Source of the DNA: Sulfuricella sp.
GTDB lineage: Bacteria > Pseudomonadota > Gammaproteobacteria > Burkholderiales > Sulfuricellaceae
Direction of reading: 5' to 3'
DNA length: 64,000 nucleotides
Assembly: GCA_028713975.1 (NCBI GenBank)
Contig: JAQTNE010000004.1
Coordinates: 1-64,000, forward strand
How positions within the stretch are numbered: position 1 is the first letter of the stretch; each line of letters opens with the position of its first letter. A program made the position numbers and the translations under genes. The notes beneath the pieces were generated by a model, which worked only from the letters and a program-made list of their open reading frames with translations, was not told the origin of the DNA and searched no databases. Below are positions 45,813 through 54,472 of this stretch, piece by piece.

Positions 45813-46790
45813 TTAAGCGCCAGGTGGTGATACCCGGCGTTTCCATTGATCTAGACGATCTTTGATTACCGCGTGAATATCTCCATTAGGCAGAGAAAGA
45901 ACATAACGCCGATGCACATCCTCGCAGAACTGCTCTAGGTCAGAGAAACTTGCCACTTTTAGACGTGTGGCCAAAGTCTTCGCCGACAATCCCAGTGACG
46001 TGCCTAAAGTTACCTCGAAACGAGTGAACCAAGCCGTCTTCTGGTCGGGCGTTGGAGTAGGCAACTCCAGCAGCAGCTGAAAGCGCCGCCAGACAGCACG
46101 GTCCAATAATTCAGCGTGATTGGTAGCGGTTACCACTACTACATGACTTGGCAATGAATCAATCTGAAGTAGTAGCGAGCTTACTACCCGCTTGATTTCA
46201 CCTGTTTCGTGGGTATCTCCGCGCTCTTTGCCGAGCGTGTCGAATTCGTCGAAAAATAGTACGCATTGGTGTGTGCGAACAAAATCGAATAATCGCTTTA
46301 ATCGGCTACTCGTCTCGCCCAGAAAACTTCCGATAACAGCTTCATAACGCACAACAAACAGCGGCACCATCAACTCTTGTGCGATAGCCTCAGCCAATGT
46401 TGTCTTGCCGTTGCCGGGCGGGCCAGACAACAACACCCGATGGCGCGGCTCCAATCCGTAAGAACGCAGTATATCCCGACGTTGCTGTTCCTCGATCAAC
46501 TCAAAAGCGGCACAGTGAACTTCAGGTGTGAGCAGTATTGAGTCAAGTGATCGGCGTGGCTCAATCTCGTAGAGCAGGCCGCCATGCCCGCCATCGAAGC
46601 TTCGTACTACTTCAGGTAATTTTGTGCGAGTGTTCGCCTCGCGCAGATTCTCAACCAGCCGGTCTGCCAGCAGGTTGTGATGTTTTGCACGCTCTTCAGC
46701 CGCTATAGCTTCCACGGTTGACCGGAACATCTTCTGATCACCTTGGCTGCCAGCGCGAACAAGACTTACGATTAGGTCGGCTCTGGGCAT
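45813..46790 (-). CDS. ietA: AAA ATPase, IetA-like
   Basis: 325 residues from ATG 46790, chosen for the GGTGGAG site seven bases upstream (an ATG six codons earlier lacks one). An N-terminal helical region (about 1-85) is followed by one AAA module: Walker A GPPGNGKT (about 124-130), Walker B LFFDEFD (about 178-184), sensor-1 TATN, and arginine finger region DRAVWRRF. Such single-module ATPases next to a cytosolic subtilase are the IetA component. It probably remodels substrates for, or restrains, the protease; that is inference. Confidence 0.8.
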   Translation of the reverse strand: MPRADLIVSLVRAGSQGDQKMFRSTVEAIAAEERAKHHNLLADRLVENLREANTRTKLPEVVRSFDGGHGGLLYEIEPRRSLDSILLTPEVHCAAFELIEEQQRRDILRSYGLEPRHRVLLSGPPGNGKTTLAEAIAQELMVPLFVVRYEAVIGSFLGETSSRLKRLFDFVRTHQCVLFFDEFDTLGKERGDTHETGEIKRVVSSLLLQIDSLPSHVVVVTATNHAELLDRAVWRRFQLLLELPTPTPDQKTAWFTRFEVTLGTSLGLSAKTLATRLKVASFSDLEQFCEDVHRRYVLSLPNGDIHAVIKDRLDQWKRRVSPPGA

Positions 46791-46836
46791 AATTTCTCCA
46801 CCATTCATTTTACCCGGCGATCAGCGTTACGTCACG

Positions 46837-46864
46837 CTCCATACATTTTTCTCCATACATTTTT
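46837..46864. promoter_or_regulatory. Perfect 14-bp tandem repeat upstream of the ATPase gene
   Basis: Two back-to-back copies of CTCCATACATTTTT lie 46 bases before the ATPase start. The rest of the 316-base gap to the divergent CobW-type gene (46791-47106) shows no other gene or motif that I can support, apart from the CAGGAG ribosome site of the latter. Confidence 0.5.
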
Positions 46865-47106
46865 CGCGTTTGGAGAGACTCATGGATTTCAAGCTGTGAG
46901 CAGAATGCGGCCGCATATTCCATTCGCGCCATCAAGTTCCAAAACAACGCTACTGATCTGTGGAAACGCGGGAGCAGATACGAGGTCTAGATTCGAATCA
47001 TTCGACACCACGCACAAGCCCTTGAACGCTCCCGTTCTGTTGTTTCACGCCCATAACAAATCTATACTTCCCTGCGCCTTCCATTTCTTTCTTTCAGGAG
47101 TCACCC

Positions 47107-48108
47107 ATGCAGGCAATCCCCGTCACGATCCTTACCGGCTTTCTTGGGGCGGGCAAGACGACCTTGCTCAACCGTATCCTGACCGAACAGCACGGGCAGC
47201 GCATCGCGGTGATCGAGAACGAATTCGGCGAGGCCGGCATCGACCAGGAGCTGCTGGTAGAGCAGACGGAGGACGAGGTGGTCGTAATGAACAACGGCTG
47301 TATCTGCTGCACGGTGCGGAGCGATCTGGTGCGCATTCTCGGCGATCTGGCACGACGCCGGGAAGCCGGAGAACTCGATTTCACCCGTGCGATTATCGAG
47401 ACCACCGGGCTGGCCGATCCGCTGCCCGTGGCGCAGACGTTTTTCATGGAGGAGTCGATCCGCGAAGCCTACAATCTCGACGCGATCATCACGGTAGTGG
47501 ACGCCAAACACGCCATGGGGCAGCTCGATGAGCATCGCGAAGCTCGTGAGCAGGCAGGCTTTGCCGACCGAATCCTGCTGTCCAAGACTGACCTGGCGGA
47601 GGAGGCCGATACGGCGGTGCTGATTGCCCGCTTGCAGGCGATCAATCCGCGCGCACCGATCAGCCGGGTGCAATTCGGCGTGACCGAGCTGGCCGACATA
47701 CTGGACATCAATGGCTTCAATCTCGACGACATCCTGCAAGTCGAACCGAAATTTCTCGCCGCAGGACACCATCATCACCACCACGACGATATCGGGTCGT
47801 TCGTCTATCGCAGTGCGACCCCGTTCATCTACGAGCGCCTGGAAGCCGTTTTTGACGAATTGATCGGGCGTTTTGGCAAGGATCTGCTGCGCTACAAGGG
47901 CATTCTCAATATTCAGGGCGACGAGCGCCGCCTGGTATTCCAAGGTGTCCAGGCAGTGGCCGGGGGGACGCCCGGCGCACCATGGCGGGCAGACGAACCG
48001 CGCGAATCGGTGCTGGTGTTTATCGGCCGCAATCTGCCGCGCGAAGTTTTCTACGGTGTACTGGCAATGTGCCATCCGGATGAAAACCCTCAAGCGACTG
48101 AATCATAA
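47107..48108 (+). CDS. CobW/COG0523-family metal-chaperone GTPase
   Basis: 333 residues. G-domain with Walker [10 protein letters not shown] (11-19), metal-site CICC (65-68) in [13 protein letters not shown], and a histidine run HHHHHH followed by two aspartates (about 221-226), then the CobW C-terminal domain ending in [15 protein letters not shown]. The layout fits YjiA/ZNG-type zinc chaperones rather than CobW of cobalamin synthesis, as no cobalamin genes are near. A Zur site was looked for upstream but not recognised. Confidence 0.9.
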   Translation: MQAIPVTILTGFLGAGKTTLLNRILTEQHGQRIAVIENEFGEAGIDQELLVEQTEDEVVVMNNGCICCTVRSDLVRILGDLARRREAGELDFTRAIIETTGLADPLPVAQTFFMEESIREAYNLDAIITVVDAKHAMGQLDEHREAREQAGFADRILLSKTDLAEEADTAVLIARLQAINPRAPISRVQFGVTELADILDINGFNLDDILQVEPKFLAAGHHHHHHDDIGSFVYRSATPFIYERLEAVFDELIGRFGKDLLRYKGILNIQGDERRLVFQGVQAVAGGTPGAPWRADEPRESVLVFIGRNLPREVFYGVLAMCHPDENPQATES

Positions 48109-48177
48109 ATCGAACATTCGCACTCAAAATTCCACATCCATTTAGCGAGAATCTACCATTGATATCGAGCCTGTAAA

Positions 48178-48774
48178 ATGACTCTTCGCCATTCCGTTTC
48201 GTTTTTCGACACCCAGTTCCAGAAGCAGCTCGACGAGCAGAGCTTTGCGCTCAATCCATTCGAGCAGGCGGCGCTGAAATATTTGACGGGCGATGTTCTT
48301 GATCTGGGCTGCGGCCTCGGCAACCTGAGCCTGGCGGCAGCACGGAACGGCGCTAATGTGGTGGCCGTCGATGCCAGTCCGGCGGCGATTGCGCACATCC
48401 GGCAAGTGGCGACCAGCGAGAACCTGGCGCTTCAGGGTATTCAGGCCGATTTGGGCGATTACCGGATATCCGGCCAGTTCGACGCCATTGCGGCAATCGG
48501 GCTGCTGATGTTTTTCGACCGGGAACGGGCGCTGGAACTGCTCGAGGATATCAAGCAGCAGGTGAAGCCCGGCGGCATTGCCGTGATCAATGTCCTGATC
48601 GAAGGCACTACTTTCATGGGCATGTTCGAGCCAGGCCACTATTATTTGTTCGGCCATGACGAACTCGAACAACGCTTTGCCGGCTGGCAAATTCTGGAAC
48701 AGGTTTTTCAGACTTTCCCTGCGCCGGAAAATACCGAAAAAGTTTTTGTGACGATGGTGGCCCGGAAAACTTAG
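48178..48774 (+). CDS. Class I SAM-dependent methyltransferase
   Basis: 198 residues with motif I VLDLGCGLGNLSLAAA (about 40-55), acidic VVAVDASPAAI, and the KPGGIAVINVL post-motif. General architecture resembles TehB-like small methyltransferases; the substrate cannot be named. It lies 70 bases after the CobW-type gene and convergent with a small membrane protein gene. Confidence 0.85.
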   Translation: MTLRHSVSFFDTQFQKQLDEQSFALNPFEQAALKYLTGDVLDLGCGLGNLSLAAARNGANVVAVDASPAAIAHIRQVATSENLALQGIQADLGDYRISGQFDAIAAIGLLMFFDRERALELLEDIKQQVKPGGIAVINVLIEGTTFMGMFEPGHYYLFGHDELEQRFAGWQILEQVFQTFPAPENTEKVFVTMVARKT

Positions 48775-48785
48775 CTCGGGGGCCG

Positions 48786-49034
48786 CTATTTCCCATCCAT
48801 TTCAGGATGATCCCACGGCAGCAGCTTGTGCTTCGGCGGCTTGCTCATCAAATACAGCACAATGCCGCTGCTCAGGAAGAACAGGATGATGGCCAGCAAA
48901 CTGGCGGTGATGACGTCCTGGCCGCCGCGCGTAACCAGGGAATAGGCGAAGATTCCCAGACTCAGAACCGTGCAGACGAATGAAGCGGCGGCAAAGCCGA
49001 AGGCGATTTTTCTGCCGAAGTTGCGCGGGATCAT
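48786..49034 (-). CDS. Small two-helix membrane protein
   Basis: 82 residues: predicted helices at about 9-31 and 42-63, then the basic tail KPPKHKLLPWDHPEMDGK. No family recognised. Together with the Dabb and TIGR02647 genes upstream it forms a row of short minus-strand genes. Confidence 0.65.
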   Translation of the reverse strand: MIPRNFGRKIAFGFAAASFVCTVLSLGIFAYSLVTRGGQDVITASLLAIILFFLSSGIVLYLMSKPPKHKLLPWDHPEMDGK

Positions 49035-49063
49035 GAGTGTTCCTTGGTTGGGTTGCTTGAAAT

Positions 49064-49360
49064 TCAGGCTTCGTAATCGACGAGCCGGCGCTCGGCACGA
49101 ACCGATTTGACGAAGGGGGCGGCCTCGGCGTGAGCCGGGTGGGTCAGGTAGCCAGCCAGCGCCTGCCGGCTCTCGAATTCGGAATAGAGCACCACGTCGG
49201 ACGACTCTCCCTCGCGGCTGAAATCAATGCCCACTTCCAGCTTCAACAGGCCGGGAATCTTGCCGTTGAGGTTTTCCAGTAATTGCTTCAGCTTGAGCGC
49301 ATTGCCGGGTTTGTCACCGGCAGCTTCGTCAAGCCGCCACATGACGAGGTGCTTGATCAT
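49064..49360 (-). CDS. Dabb family (stress-responsive alpha/beta barrel) protein
   Basis: 98 residues with the dimeric ferredoxin-like pattern: IKHLVMWRLDEAAG start, LEVGIDFSREGESSDVVLYSEFESRQALAGYLTHPAHAE. Dabb proteins form dimeric barrels of varied or unknown function. It is 29 bases upstream of the small membrane protein gene. Confidence 0.85.
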   Translation of the reverse strand: MIKHLVMWRLDEAAGDKPGNALKLKQLLENLNGKIPGLLKLEVGIDFSREGESSDVVLYSEFESRQALAGYLTHPAHAEAAPFVKSVRAERRLVDYEA

Positions 49361-49375
49361 CTGCGGCGGCAGGGA

Positions 49376-49627
49376 TTATTTCGCGGTGAGGATGGTCAGC
49401 GTCGATTGCAGCGCTTCCGCCACTTCGCGCCCGAGCGCGGTGAGGTAGCCGCCGTCGGCCAGGGTCACCAGCTTCTTGTCGAACAGCCGCTGCACCGCGT
49501 TAATCACCGAAGCGTCGGCGTCCTTGTGCACCTTGATGCCTTCCTGCATGGTGTCGAGGTCGTAGTGGGCGAGAAAATTCAGCTCGGCCACGAGTTCGGG
49601 GGTCAGCTTGGGGGGATTGTTCAACAT
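49376..49627 (-). CDS. TIGR02647 family small protein
   Basis: 83 residues. LTPELVAELNFLAHYDLDTMQEGIKVHK, VINAVQRLFDKKLVTLADGGYLTALGRE matches the conserved small protein family TIGR02647, as I recall it, with a winged-helix-like feel. Function unknown. Located 15 bases upstream of the Dabb gene and 28 bases after the RNA methyltransferase gene. Confidence 0.8.
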   Translation of the reverse strand: MLNNPPKLTPELVAELNFLAHYDLDTMQEGIKVHKDADASVINAVQRLFDKKLVTLADGGYLTALGREVAEALQSTLTILTAK

Positions 49628-49655
49628 GGGTATGCCTCTTTCGGAATGGTTGTGC

Positions 49656-50855
49656 CTATTGTGTCACGGATTCAGGCCCGGCTCCATCCGGCCTGGCTTC
49701 TTTTTTGCGGTTCGACCCGGCCACCATGTCGTAAACGAACAGCCGGCAATCCAGCGCACCGTTGAAGAGCGGGATGCGGCGCGTGACCGAAAGCCGGATC
49801 AGCTTGGCCAGGCGCATGTCGGCGCTGAGGAAACAGGCGCGCCAGCCGCCGAATTTCTGCTTGAGCAGGTCGCCGAGCCTGGGGTAGAGCTGGGCCATTT
49901 CTTCCTGCTCGCCGATGCGGATGGCATAGGGCGGATTGGTGACGAGGATGCTTTCAGGCGCGGGCGCCGAAATGTCGAGCATGTTGATCTGCTTCAAGGT
50001 CACCACCTCAGTTAATCCGGCCTGCTCCAGGTTGGCGCGTGCGGCGCCCAAGGCCGTGCTGGAAACATCGCTGCCGTAGATCGGCAACGGCACTCTCGGC
50101 AGCTCCGCCGCCTCCGCTTCCTTGAAAATCGCATCCCAGGCAGCAGCATCGAAATTTTTCATCTGCTCGAAGGCGAACCAGCGCTCCGCGCCGGGCGCGA
50201 TGTTGAGCGCCATCTGGGCGGCCTCGATCAAAAAGGTGCCGCTGCCGCACATCGGGTCGAGCAGCGGCTTGCCCGGCTCCCAGCCGGCCAGCTTGAGGAT
50301 GCCCGCCGCCAGGTTTTCGCGCAGCGGCGCCTCGCCTTGCTCCTTGCGGTAGCCGCGCTTGAACAGCGCCTCGCCCGAGGTATCGAGGTAGAGCGTCGCC
50401 ATATCGGCGGTAAGGAAGGCGTAGACACGCATGTCCGGCGCGGCAGTGTCGATGCTCGGGCGCTCGCCATAGTGAACGCGGAACTTGTCGCACACCGCGT
50501 CCTTGATGCGCAGGGTGACGAAATCCAGGCTGCGCAACGGACAGCGGATCGCGCTGACCTTGACGCGGAAAGTCTGCTTGATATCGAACCATTCCTGCCA
50601 AGGCAGGGCGTAGGCAGCGTGGTAGATGTCCTCCTCGCTGCGGTAAGGCCGCTCGGCCAGTCGCCACAGAATGCGGCTGGCGATACGGCTATGCAGGTTG
50701 GCGCGGTAGCACAGCGCGAAATCGCCGGCAAAGCCCACGCCGCCATCGGCGGGCTTGATTCCGGCAGCGCCGAGCGCACTCAGTTCGTCGGCCAAAACGG
50801 CTTCCAGTCCGCGCGGACAGGGTGCGAAGAATTGCTGGGGAGTTTTCATGGTCAT
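49656..50855 (-). CDS. THUMP-domain 23S rRNA methyltransferase (RlmL N-half type)
   Basis: 399 residues: N-terminal ferredoxin-like/THUMP region (about 1-155) with FFAPCPRGLEAVLADELSALG, then a Rossmann methyltransferase domain with LLDPMCGSGTFLIEAA and catalytic NPPY (about residue 306). The arrangement equals the N-terminal half of RlmL (m2G2445 of 23S rRNA); many betaproteobacteria carry this half as a separate protein. Often labelled 'N6-adenine-specific DNA methylase', which the THUMP domain argues against. Start at 50855 or 50849; no clear ribosome site, possibly because a class A repeat lies just upstream. Confidence 0.88.
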   Translation of the reverse strand: MTMKTPQQFFAPCPRGLEAVLADELSALGAAGIKPADGGVGFAGDFALCYRANLHSRIASRILWRLAERPYRSEEDIYHAAYALPWQEWFDIKQTFRVKVSAIRCPLRSLDFVTLRIKDAVCDKFRVHYGERPSIDTAAPDMRVYAFLTADMATLYLDTSGEALFKRGYRKEQGEAPLRENLAAGILKLAGWEPGKPLLDPMCGSGTFLIEAAQMALNIAPGAERWFAFEQMKNFDAAAWDAIFKEAEAAELPRVPLPIYGSDVSSTALGAARANLEQAGLTEVVTLKQINMLDISAPAPESILVTNPPYAIRIGEQEEMAQLYPRLGDLLKQKFGGWRACFLSADMRLAKLIRLSVTRRIPLFNGALDCRLFVYDMVAGSNRKKEARPDGAGPESVTQ

Positions 50856-50879
50856 TTATTTCAGTCTAAAAAGGCGGTT

Positions 50880-51010
50880 ACCGCAGAGGACGCGGAGGAC
50901 ACAGAGGAAAAACAAGGCGCTAATAATTTATGCCGAACCCTCAGGTGAGTAAGCGCAAAATGTGCATTCAAGCCTTTGATTTACTCTGTGTCCTCCGCGT
51001 CCTCTGCGGT
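50880..51010. repeat. Class A inverted repeat, copy 4
   Basis: Arms ACCGCAGAGGACGCGGAGGA and the facing CTCCGCGTCCTCTGCGGT enclose about 75 bases. Lies between the ABC permease stop and the RNA methyltransferase start. Confidence 0.85.
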
Positions 51011-51025
51011 TCATGATTTTCACAA

Positions 51026-51808
51026 TTATTTCAGCAGCCGCCGCCGCGTCAGCACCAGCGCGACGTAATAGCCGGCCCCGCCGTAAGCCAGCAGAGCCAG
51101 GATGTGCGCGAAAATTTGTTGCGGCACGCCGCCCTGCACCAGTGGCCGCGCCAGCGCGATGGCGTGGGTCAGCGGCAGCCAGGCCGAGACCGCCTGCAAC
51201 CACGCCGGCAATTGGTCAACCGGGTAGAACACGCCGCACAATAGCACCATCGGCGTGATCACCAGCGTGAAGTAATACATGAAAAAATCGTAGTTGGGCG
51301 AAAGTGCGTTCATCACCAGCCCCATGCCGGCGAAGCAGAAACCGATCAGGATAATCAGCGGGATCAGCCACAGGGTCTGCCCCAGCCCGGCCAGACCCAA
51401 CGCCCAGACGATGGCGAGGATCGCCAGGCCGGACAGCAGGCTTTTGCTGGTGGCCCACACCAGCTCGCCGAGCATGACATCGTCGAGGGTCAGCGGCGCA
51501 TTCAGGATCGCCTCCCAGGTTTTCTGTACGTGCATGCGCGAAAAGCCCGAATACAGCACCTCGAAGGTGGCGCTGTTCATCGTGCTGTAGCACACCGTGC
51601 CGGCAGCGAGAAAGGTGAGATAAGGCACGCCGCCCACTTGCGGCAGCAGGCCGCCCAGGCCGTAGCCCAGGCCCAGCATGTAGAACGCCGGATCGGCCAG
51701 GTTGCCGAGGATGGACGGAATGGCCAGCTTGCGCCACACCAGAAAGTTGCGTTGCCATACCGGAATGAAGCGCAGGCTCAGCGTGGGAAGGTACAAAAAC
51801 CGGGTCAT
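51026..51808 (-). CDS. ABC-2 type transporter permease (NodJ-like)
   Basis: 260 residues with about six helices. WQRNFLVWRKLAIPSILGNLADPAFYMLGLGYGLG and the C-terminal ALSPNYDFFMYYFTLVITPMVLLCGVFYPVDQLP segment are typical of NodJ-like permeases. Start at ATG 51808. Its ATPase partner lies at 52295-53206, with mscL in between. Substrate unknown; NodIJ homologues outside rhizobia export unidentified lipids or glycans. Confidence 0.88.
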   Translation of the reverse strand: MTRFLYLPTLSLRFIPVWQRNFLVWRKLAIPSILGNLADPAFYMLGLGYGLGGLLPQVGGVPYLTFLAAGTVCYSTMNSATFEVLYSGFSRMHVQKTWEAILNAPLTLDDVMLGELVWATSKSLLSGLAILAIVWALGLAGLGQTLWLIPLIILIGFCFAGMGLVMNALSPNYDFFMYYFTLVITPMVLLCGVFYPVDQLPAWLQAVSAWLPLTHAIALARPLVQGGVPQQIFAHILALLAYGGAGYYVALVLTRRRLLK

Positions 51809-51816
51809 GTTCAGCT

Positions 51817-52272
51817 TTATTTCAGCTCCGAGGTGCAGCAGCCGCAGCGGGTCGCCTTGACCGGTATGGCATTGAAGCAGTACGGGCATTCCTTGGTCGT
51901 CGGCGTAGCGACGGGCACCGGCTCATCCGCCACGAGCTGGTTCTTGAGGCGGTTGATCTGGCGCACCAGGATGAACACTGCGGCGGCAACAATAACGAAA
52001 TCAATCAGCGTGTTGAGGAAAAGGCCGTAGTTGATCGTTGCGATGCCGGCAGCCTTGGCCTCTGCCAGCGTCGTCACCGATTTGCTGGAAAGGTTGATGA
52101 ACAGGTTGCTGAAGTCAAACCCGCCGAGCAATTTGCCGATCGGCGGCATCATGATGTCATTGACGAACGAGGTGACGATCTTGCCGAATGACGCGCCGAT
52201 GATAATGCCGACGGCGAGATCGACAACATTGCCTTTTACCGCGAACTCCTTGAATTCCTGCAGAACGCTCAT
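51817..52272 (-). CDS. mscL: Large-conductance mechanosensitive channel
   Basis: 151 residues, two membrane helices. [35 protein letters not shown] and [20 protein letters not shown] are classic MscL. The tail ends in a four-cysteine zinc-ribbon-like segment, [18 protein letters not shown], as in several betaproteobacterial MscLs. It opens under hypo-osmotic shock. The gene sits between the two halves of an ABC transporter, eight bases before the permease gene. Confidence 0.95.
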   Translation of the reverse strand: MSVLQEFKEFAVKGNVVDLAVGIIIGASFGKIVTSFVNDIMMPPIGKLLGGFDFSNLFINLSSKSVTTLAEAKAAGIATINYGLFLNTLIDFVIVAAAVFILVRQINRLKNQLVADEPVPVATPTTKECPYCFNAIPVKATRCGCCTSELK

Positions 52273-52294
52273 GGTTGGTTTCTTTCCATAAATA

Positions 52295-53206
52295 TCAATC
52301 GCGCAAATCGCGCCCGGTGAGTTTGAGAAACACATCCTCAAGGCTGGCGGGACGGCTCAGATAGCGCAAATCGCTGCGGCCATGCAGATGCGGCACCAGA
52401 TCCTTGCTGTCATGAGTGTAGCAGAACACCGTTTCGCCCACTTTTTCGATACGTTCGCAAAAGGCGTGGCCGTGCGCCGCCGTCCAGCCGGTCACCCCTT
52501 CGCCGTAAACTTCCACCACCTGCGGTTCGATATGGCTGCGGATCAGTTGGTGCGGGCTGCCGGTCGCAATGATCCTGCCATGATCCATGATGGCGACCCG
52601 GTCGCACAAGCGCTCCGCTTCTTCCATGAAATGGGTGGTGAGGACGATGGTCTTGCCCTGGGTGAGCAGCCGGCGCAACCACTGCCACATCATGTGCCGC
52701 GCCTGCGGGTCGAGGCCGGTGGTAGGCTCGTCGAGAAAAATCAGGTCGGGGTCGTTGACCAGCGCCCGCGCCAGGGTCAGCCGCCGCTTCATGCCGCCGG
52801 AGAGGGCGTCGATGGGAGAATCGGCGCGGTGGCTCAGGCCGGCGAATTCGAGCAGAGCAGGAATGCGCGCCGCTATTTCGGCGTCCTTCAAGCCGAAATA
52901 GCGTCCGTAAATCAGCAGGTTTTCACGCGCCGAGAAGTCCGGGTCGAGATTGTCCATTTGCGGCACCACGCCGATCCGCATCCGCGCTTCGCGCGCCTGG
53001 GCCGGTACCGGCAGGCCGAGCATGGAAATCTCGCCGCCATCCGGCGCGGTCAACCCCAGCGCCAGCCGCAAGGTGGTGGTCTTGCCTGCGCCGTTCGGCC
53101 CAAGCAGGCCGAAGCATTCGCCCCTGGCGACGGCAATATCGAGCCCGGCCACGACTTCAAGGCCGCCATAGGATTTGCGCAGGTTTTTTATATTCAGCAG
53201 CGGCAT
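52295..53206 (-). CDS. ABC transporter ATP-binding protein (NodI-like)
   Basis: 303 residues. Walker [11 protein letters not shown]-loop [18 protein letters not shown], signature LSGGMKRRL, Walker [17 protein letters not shown]. The [13 protein letters not shown] and HVEV-type C-terminus are NodI-like. Pairs with the NodJ-like permease beyond mscL. Its start overlaps the hydrolase gene by 13 bases. Confidence 0.92.
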   Translation of the reverse strand: MPLLNIKNLRKSYGGLEVVAGLDIAVARGECFGLLGPNGAGKTTTLRLALGLTAPDGGEISMLGLPVPAQAREARMRIGVVPQMDNLDPDFSARENLLIYGRYFGLKDAEIAARIPALLEFAGLSHRADSPIDALSGGMKRRLTLARALVNDPDLIFLDEPTTGLDPQARHMMWQWLRRLLTQGKTIVLTTHFMEEAERLCDRVAIMDHGRIIATGSPHQLIRSHIEPQVVEVYGEGVTGWTAAHGHAFCERIEKVGETVFCYTHDSKDLVPHLHGRSDLRYLSRPASLEDVFLKLTGRDLRD

Positions 53207-53799
53207 GTGTTGGCGACAATACGACTCAGAAGGGGCAGTTGCCCGTGAAAAAAATGTCCCGCGCCCGGCACCACCGTCAGCGGCAGGTTCTGTGGCCTCG
53301 CCCAGTCGAGCACGTCGGCAAGCGGCACCACCTCGTCCTGTTCGCCGTGAATCACCACGGTGCCGTCCGGCACGGCGCCGACCTCGAAACGTCTCACCGC
53401 CGGCGCCACCAGCACCAGTTGCCGGGCCTCGATCTGCACCTGCACCCGGCTCTGGACATAGGCGCCGAAGGAAAATCCCGCCAGGGTGAGCGGCAGCTCG
53501 CCCAGTTCGCGCCGCGCAAACTTCGCCAGCGCCAGCATGTCGTCGGTCTCGCCGATGCCGTGATCGAACTCTCCGGCACTTTGCCCGACGCCGCGAAAAT
53601 TGACGCGAAACACCGCCAGCCCCATGTGCGAAAAAGCCTTGGCCAGCGTGGTCACCACCTTGTTATCCATGGTGCCGCCATGCAGCGGGTGCGGATGCGC
53701 CACCAGCGCGATGCCGCGAAGTTCCGCGCCGGCATCGGTGACAGCGGCCTCCAGCCTGCCCGCCGGGCCGTCGATGAAAAATTTTCTGGCTGCGCTCAA
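53194..53799 (-). CDS. Alpha/beta hydrolase
   Basis: 201 residues from a TTG at 53799 that overlaps the ferredoxin stop (TTGA); no ATG is available near the homologous start. VAHPHPLHGGTMDNKVV and FRVNFRGVGQSAG lead into the nucleophile elbow GFSFG, with the acid in HGEQDEVVP and histidine in GAGHFFHG. This is the short 'alpha/beta hydrolase' (YheT-unrelated, dienelactone-like) type found next to such ABC genes. Substrate unknown. Confidence 0.82.
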   Translation of the reverse strand: MSAARKFFIDGPAGRLEAAVTDAGAELRGIALVAHPHPLHGGTMDNKVVTTLAKAFSHMGLAVFRVNFRGVGQSAGEFDHGIGETDDMLALAKFARRELGELPLTLAGFSFGAYVQSRVQVQIEARQLVLVAPAVRRFEVGAVPDGTVVIHGEQDEVVPLADVLDWARPQNLPLTVVPGAGHFFHGQLPLLSRIVANTCRC

Positions 53800-54104
53800 A
53801 TCTTCAGCCTTTCGACCACCTTGCCGTTGATCAGATGCTGGTCGATGATTTCGTCGATGTCTTCCTTGTCCACGTAGGTGTACCAGACTGCCTCGGGATA
53901 GACCACCAGCACCGGGCCTTCGCCGCAGCGATCGAGGCAGCCGGCGCTGTTGATGCGTATCTTGCCTTCGCCATTGAGGTCGAGCTTCTTGATCCGGCTC
54001 TTGGCGTAGTCGCGCATTTCCTGGGCGCCATGCTGGGTGCAGCACGGCCCGCCATCCTCGCGCACATTGGTGCAGAAAAAAACGTGTTTTTCATAATAGC
54101 TCAT
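53796..54104 (-). CDS. (2Fe-2S) thioredoxin-like ferredoxin
   Basis: 102 residues. CTNVREDGGPCCTQHGAQEM and INSAGCLDRCGEGPVLVVYPEAVWY supply the cluster cysteines of the thioredoxin-like [2Fe-2S] family. Start at ATG 54104 with AAGGA upstream; a GTG five codons earlier is in frame. Electron partner unknown. Overlaps the hydrolase start. Confidence 0.9.
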   Translation of the reverse strand: MSYYEKHVFFCTNVREDGGPCCTQHGAQEMRDYAKSRIKKLDLNGEGKIRINSAGCLDRCGEGPVLVVYPEAVWYTYVDKEDIDEIIDQHLINGKVVERLKI

Positions 54105-54115
54105 GGTGTCGTCCT

Positions 54116-54472
54116 TCACGGTTTTGTGAGTTTGGTGGATTTGGCCGCACTGCCGAAGGTAATATTGGCCGGGTATTTTGCGGCATTGATTTCTATCTTG
54201 TCATACGCCGCGTCAACCGGATCGATCCCCAGCCGGTCTGCCATGCGCGTCAGGTAAATCAGCACATCGCCGATTTCCTGGCGCACCTCCTCGAGTTTCG
54301 CCGCGTCGAGCTTGTAGCTTTGCTCCGGGGTGAGCCACTGGAAATGCTCCACCAGTTCCGCCGTCTCGACGATCAGCGCCATCGCCAGGTTTTTCGGCGA
54401 GTGAAACTGATCCCAGTCGCGCTCCTGGGCAAATTCGCGCAGCTTGTGGGTAAGCTTGGTCAGGCTGTCCAT
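54116..54472 (-). CDS. MazG-like nucleotide pyrophosphohydrolase
   Basis: 118 residues with the EExxE-type metal motif context: FHSPKNLAMALIVETAELVEHFQW and EEVRQEIGDVLIYLTRMADRLG. Matches the short all-alpha NTP pyrophosphatase (RS21-C6/MazG-like) group that hydrolyses non-canonical dNTPs. Overlaps the VanZ-like gene by 13 bases. Confidence 0.9.
   Translation of the reverse strand: MDSLTKLTHKLREFAQERDWDQFHSPKNLAMALIVETAELVEHFQWLTPEQSYKLDAAKLEEVRQEIGDVLIYLTRMADRLGIDPVDAAYDKIEINAAKYPANITFGSAAKSTKLTKP

Noticed and set aside
46791-47106. A Zur-type operator upstream of the CobW-type GTPase.
   Set aside because: No convincing palindromic Zur-like sequence was found; the CATAACAAATCTATACTT stretch is too weak.
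49656-50855. A DNA adenine methylase of a restriction system.
   Set aside because: The N-terminal THUMP/ferredoxin-like region and RlmL-type motifs point to rRNA modification.
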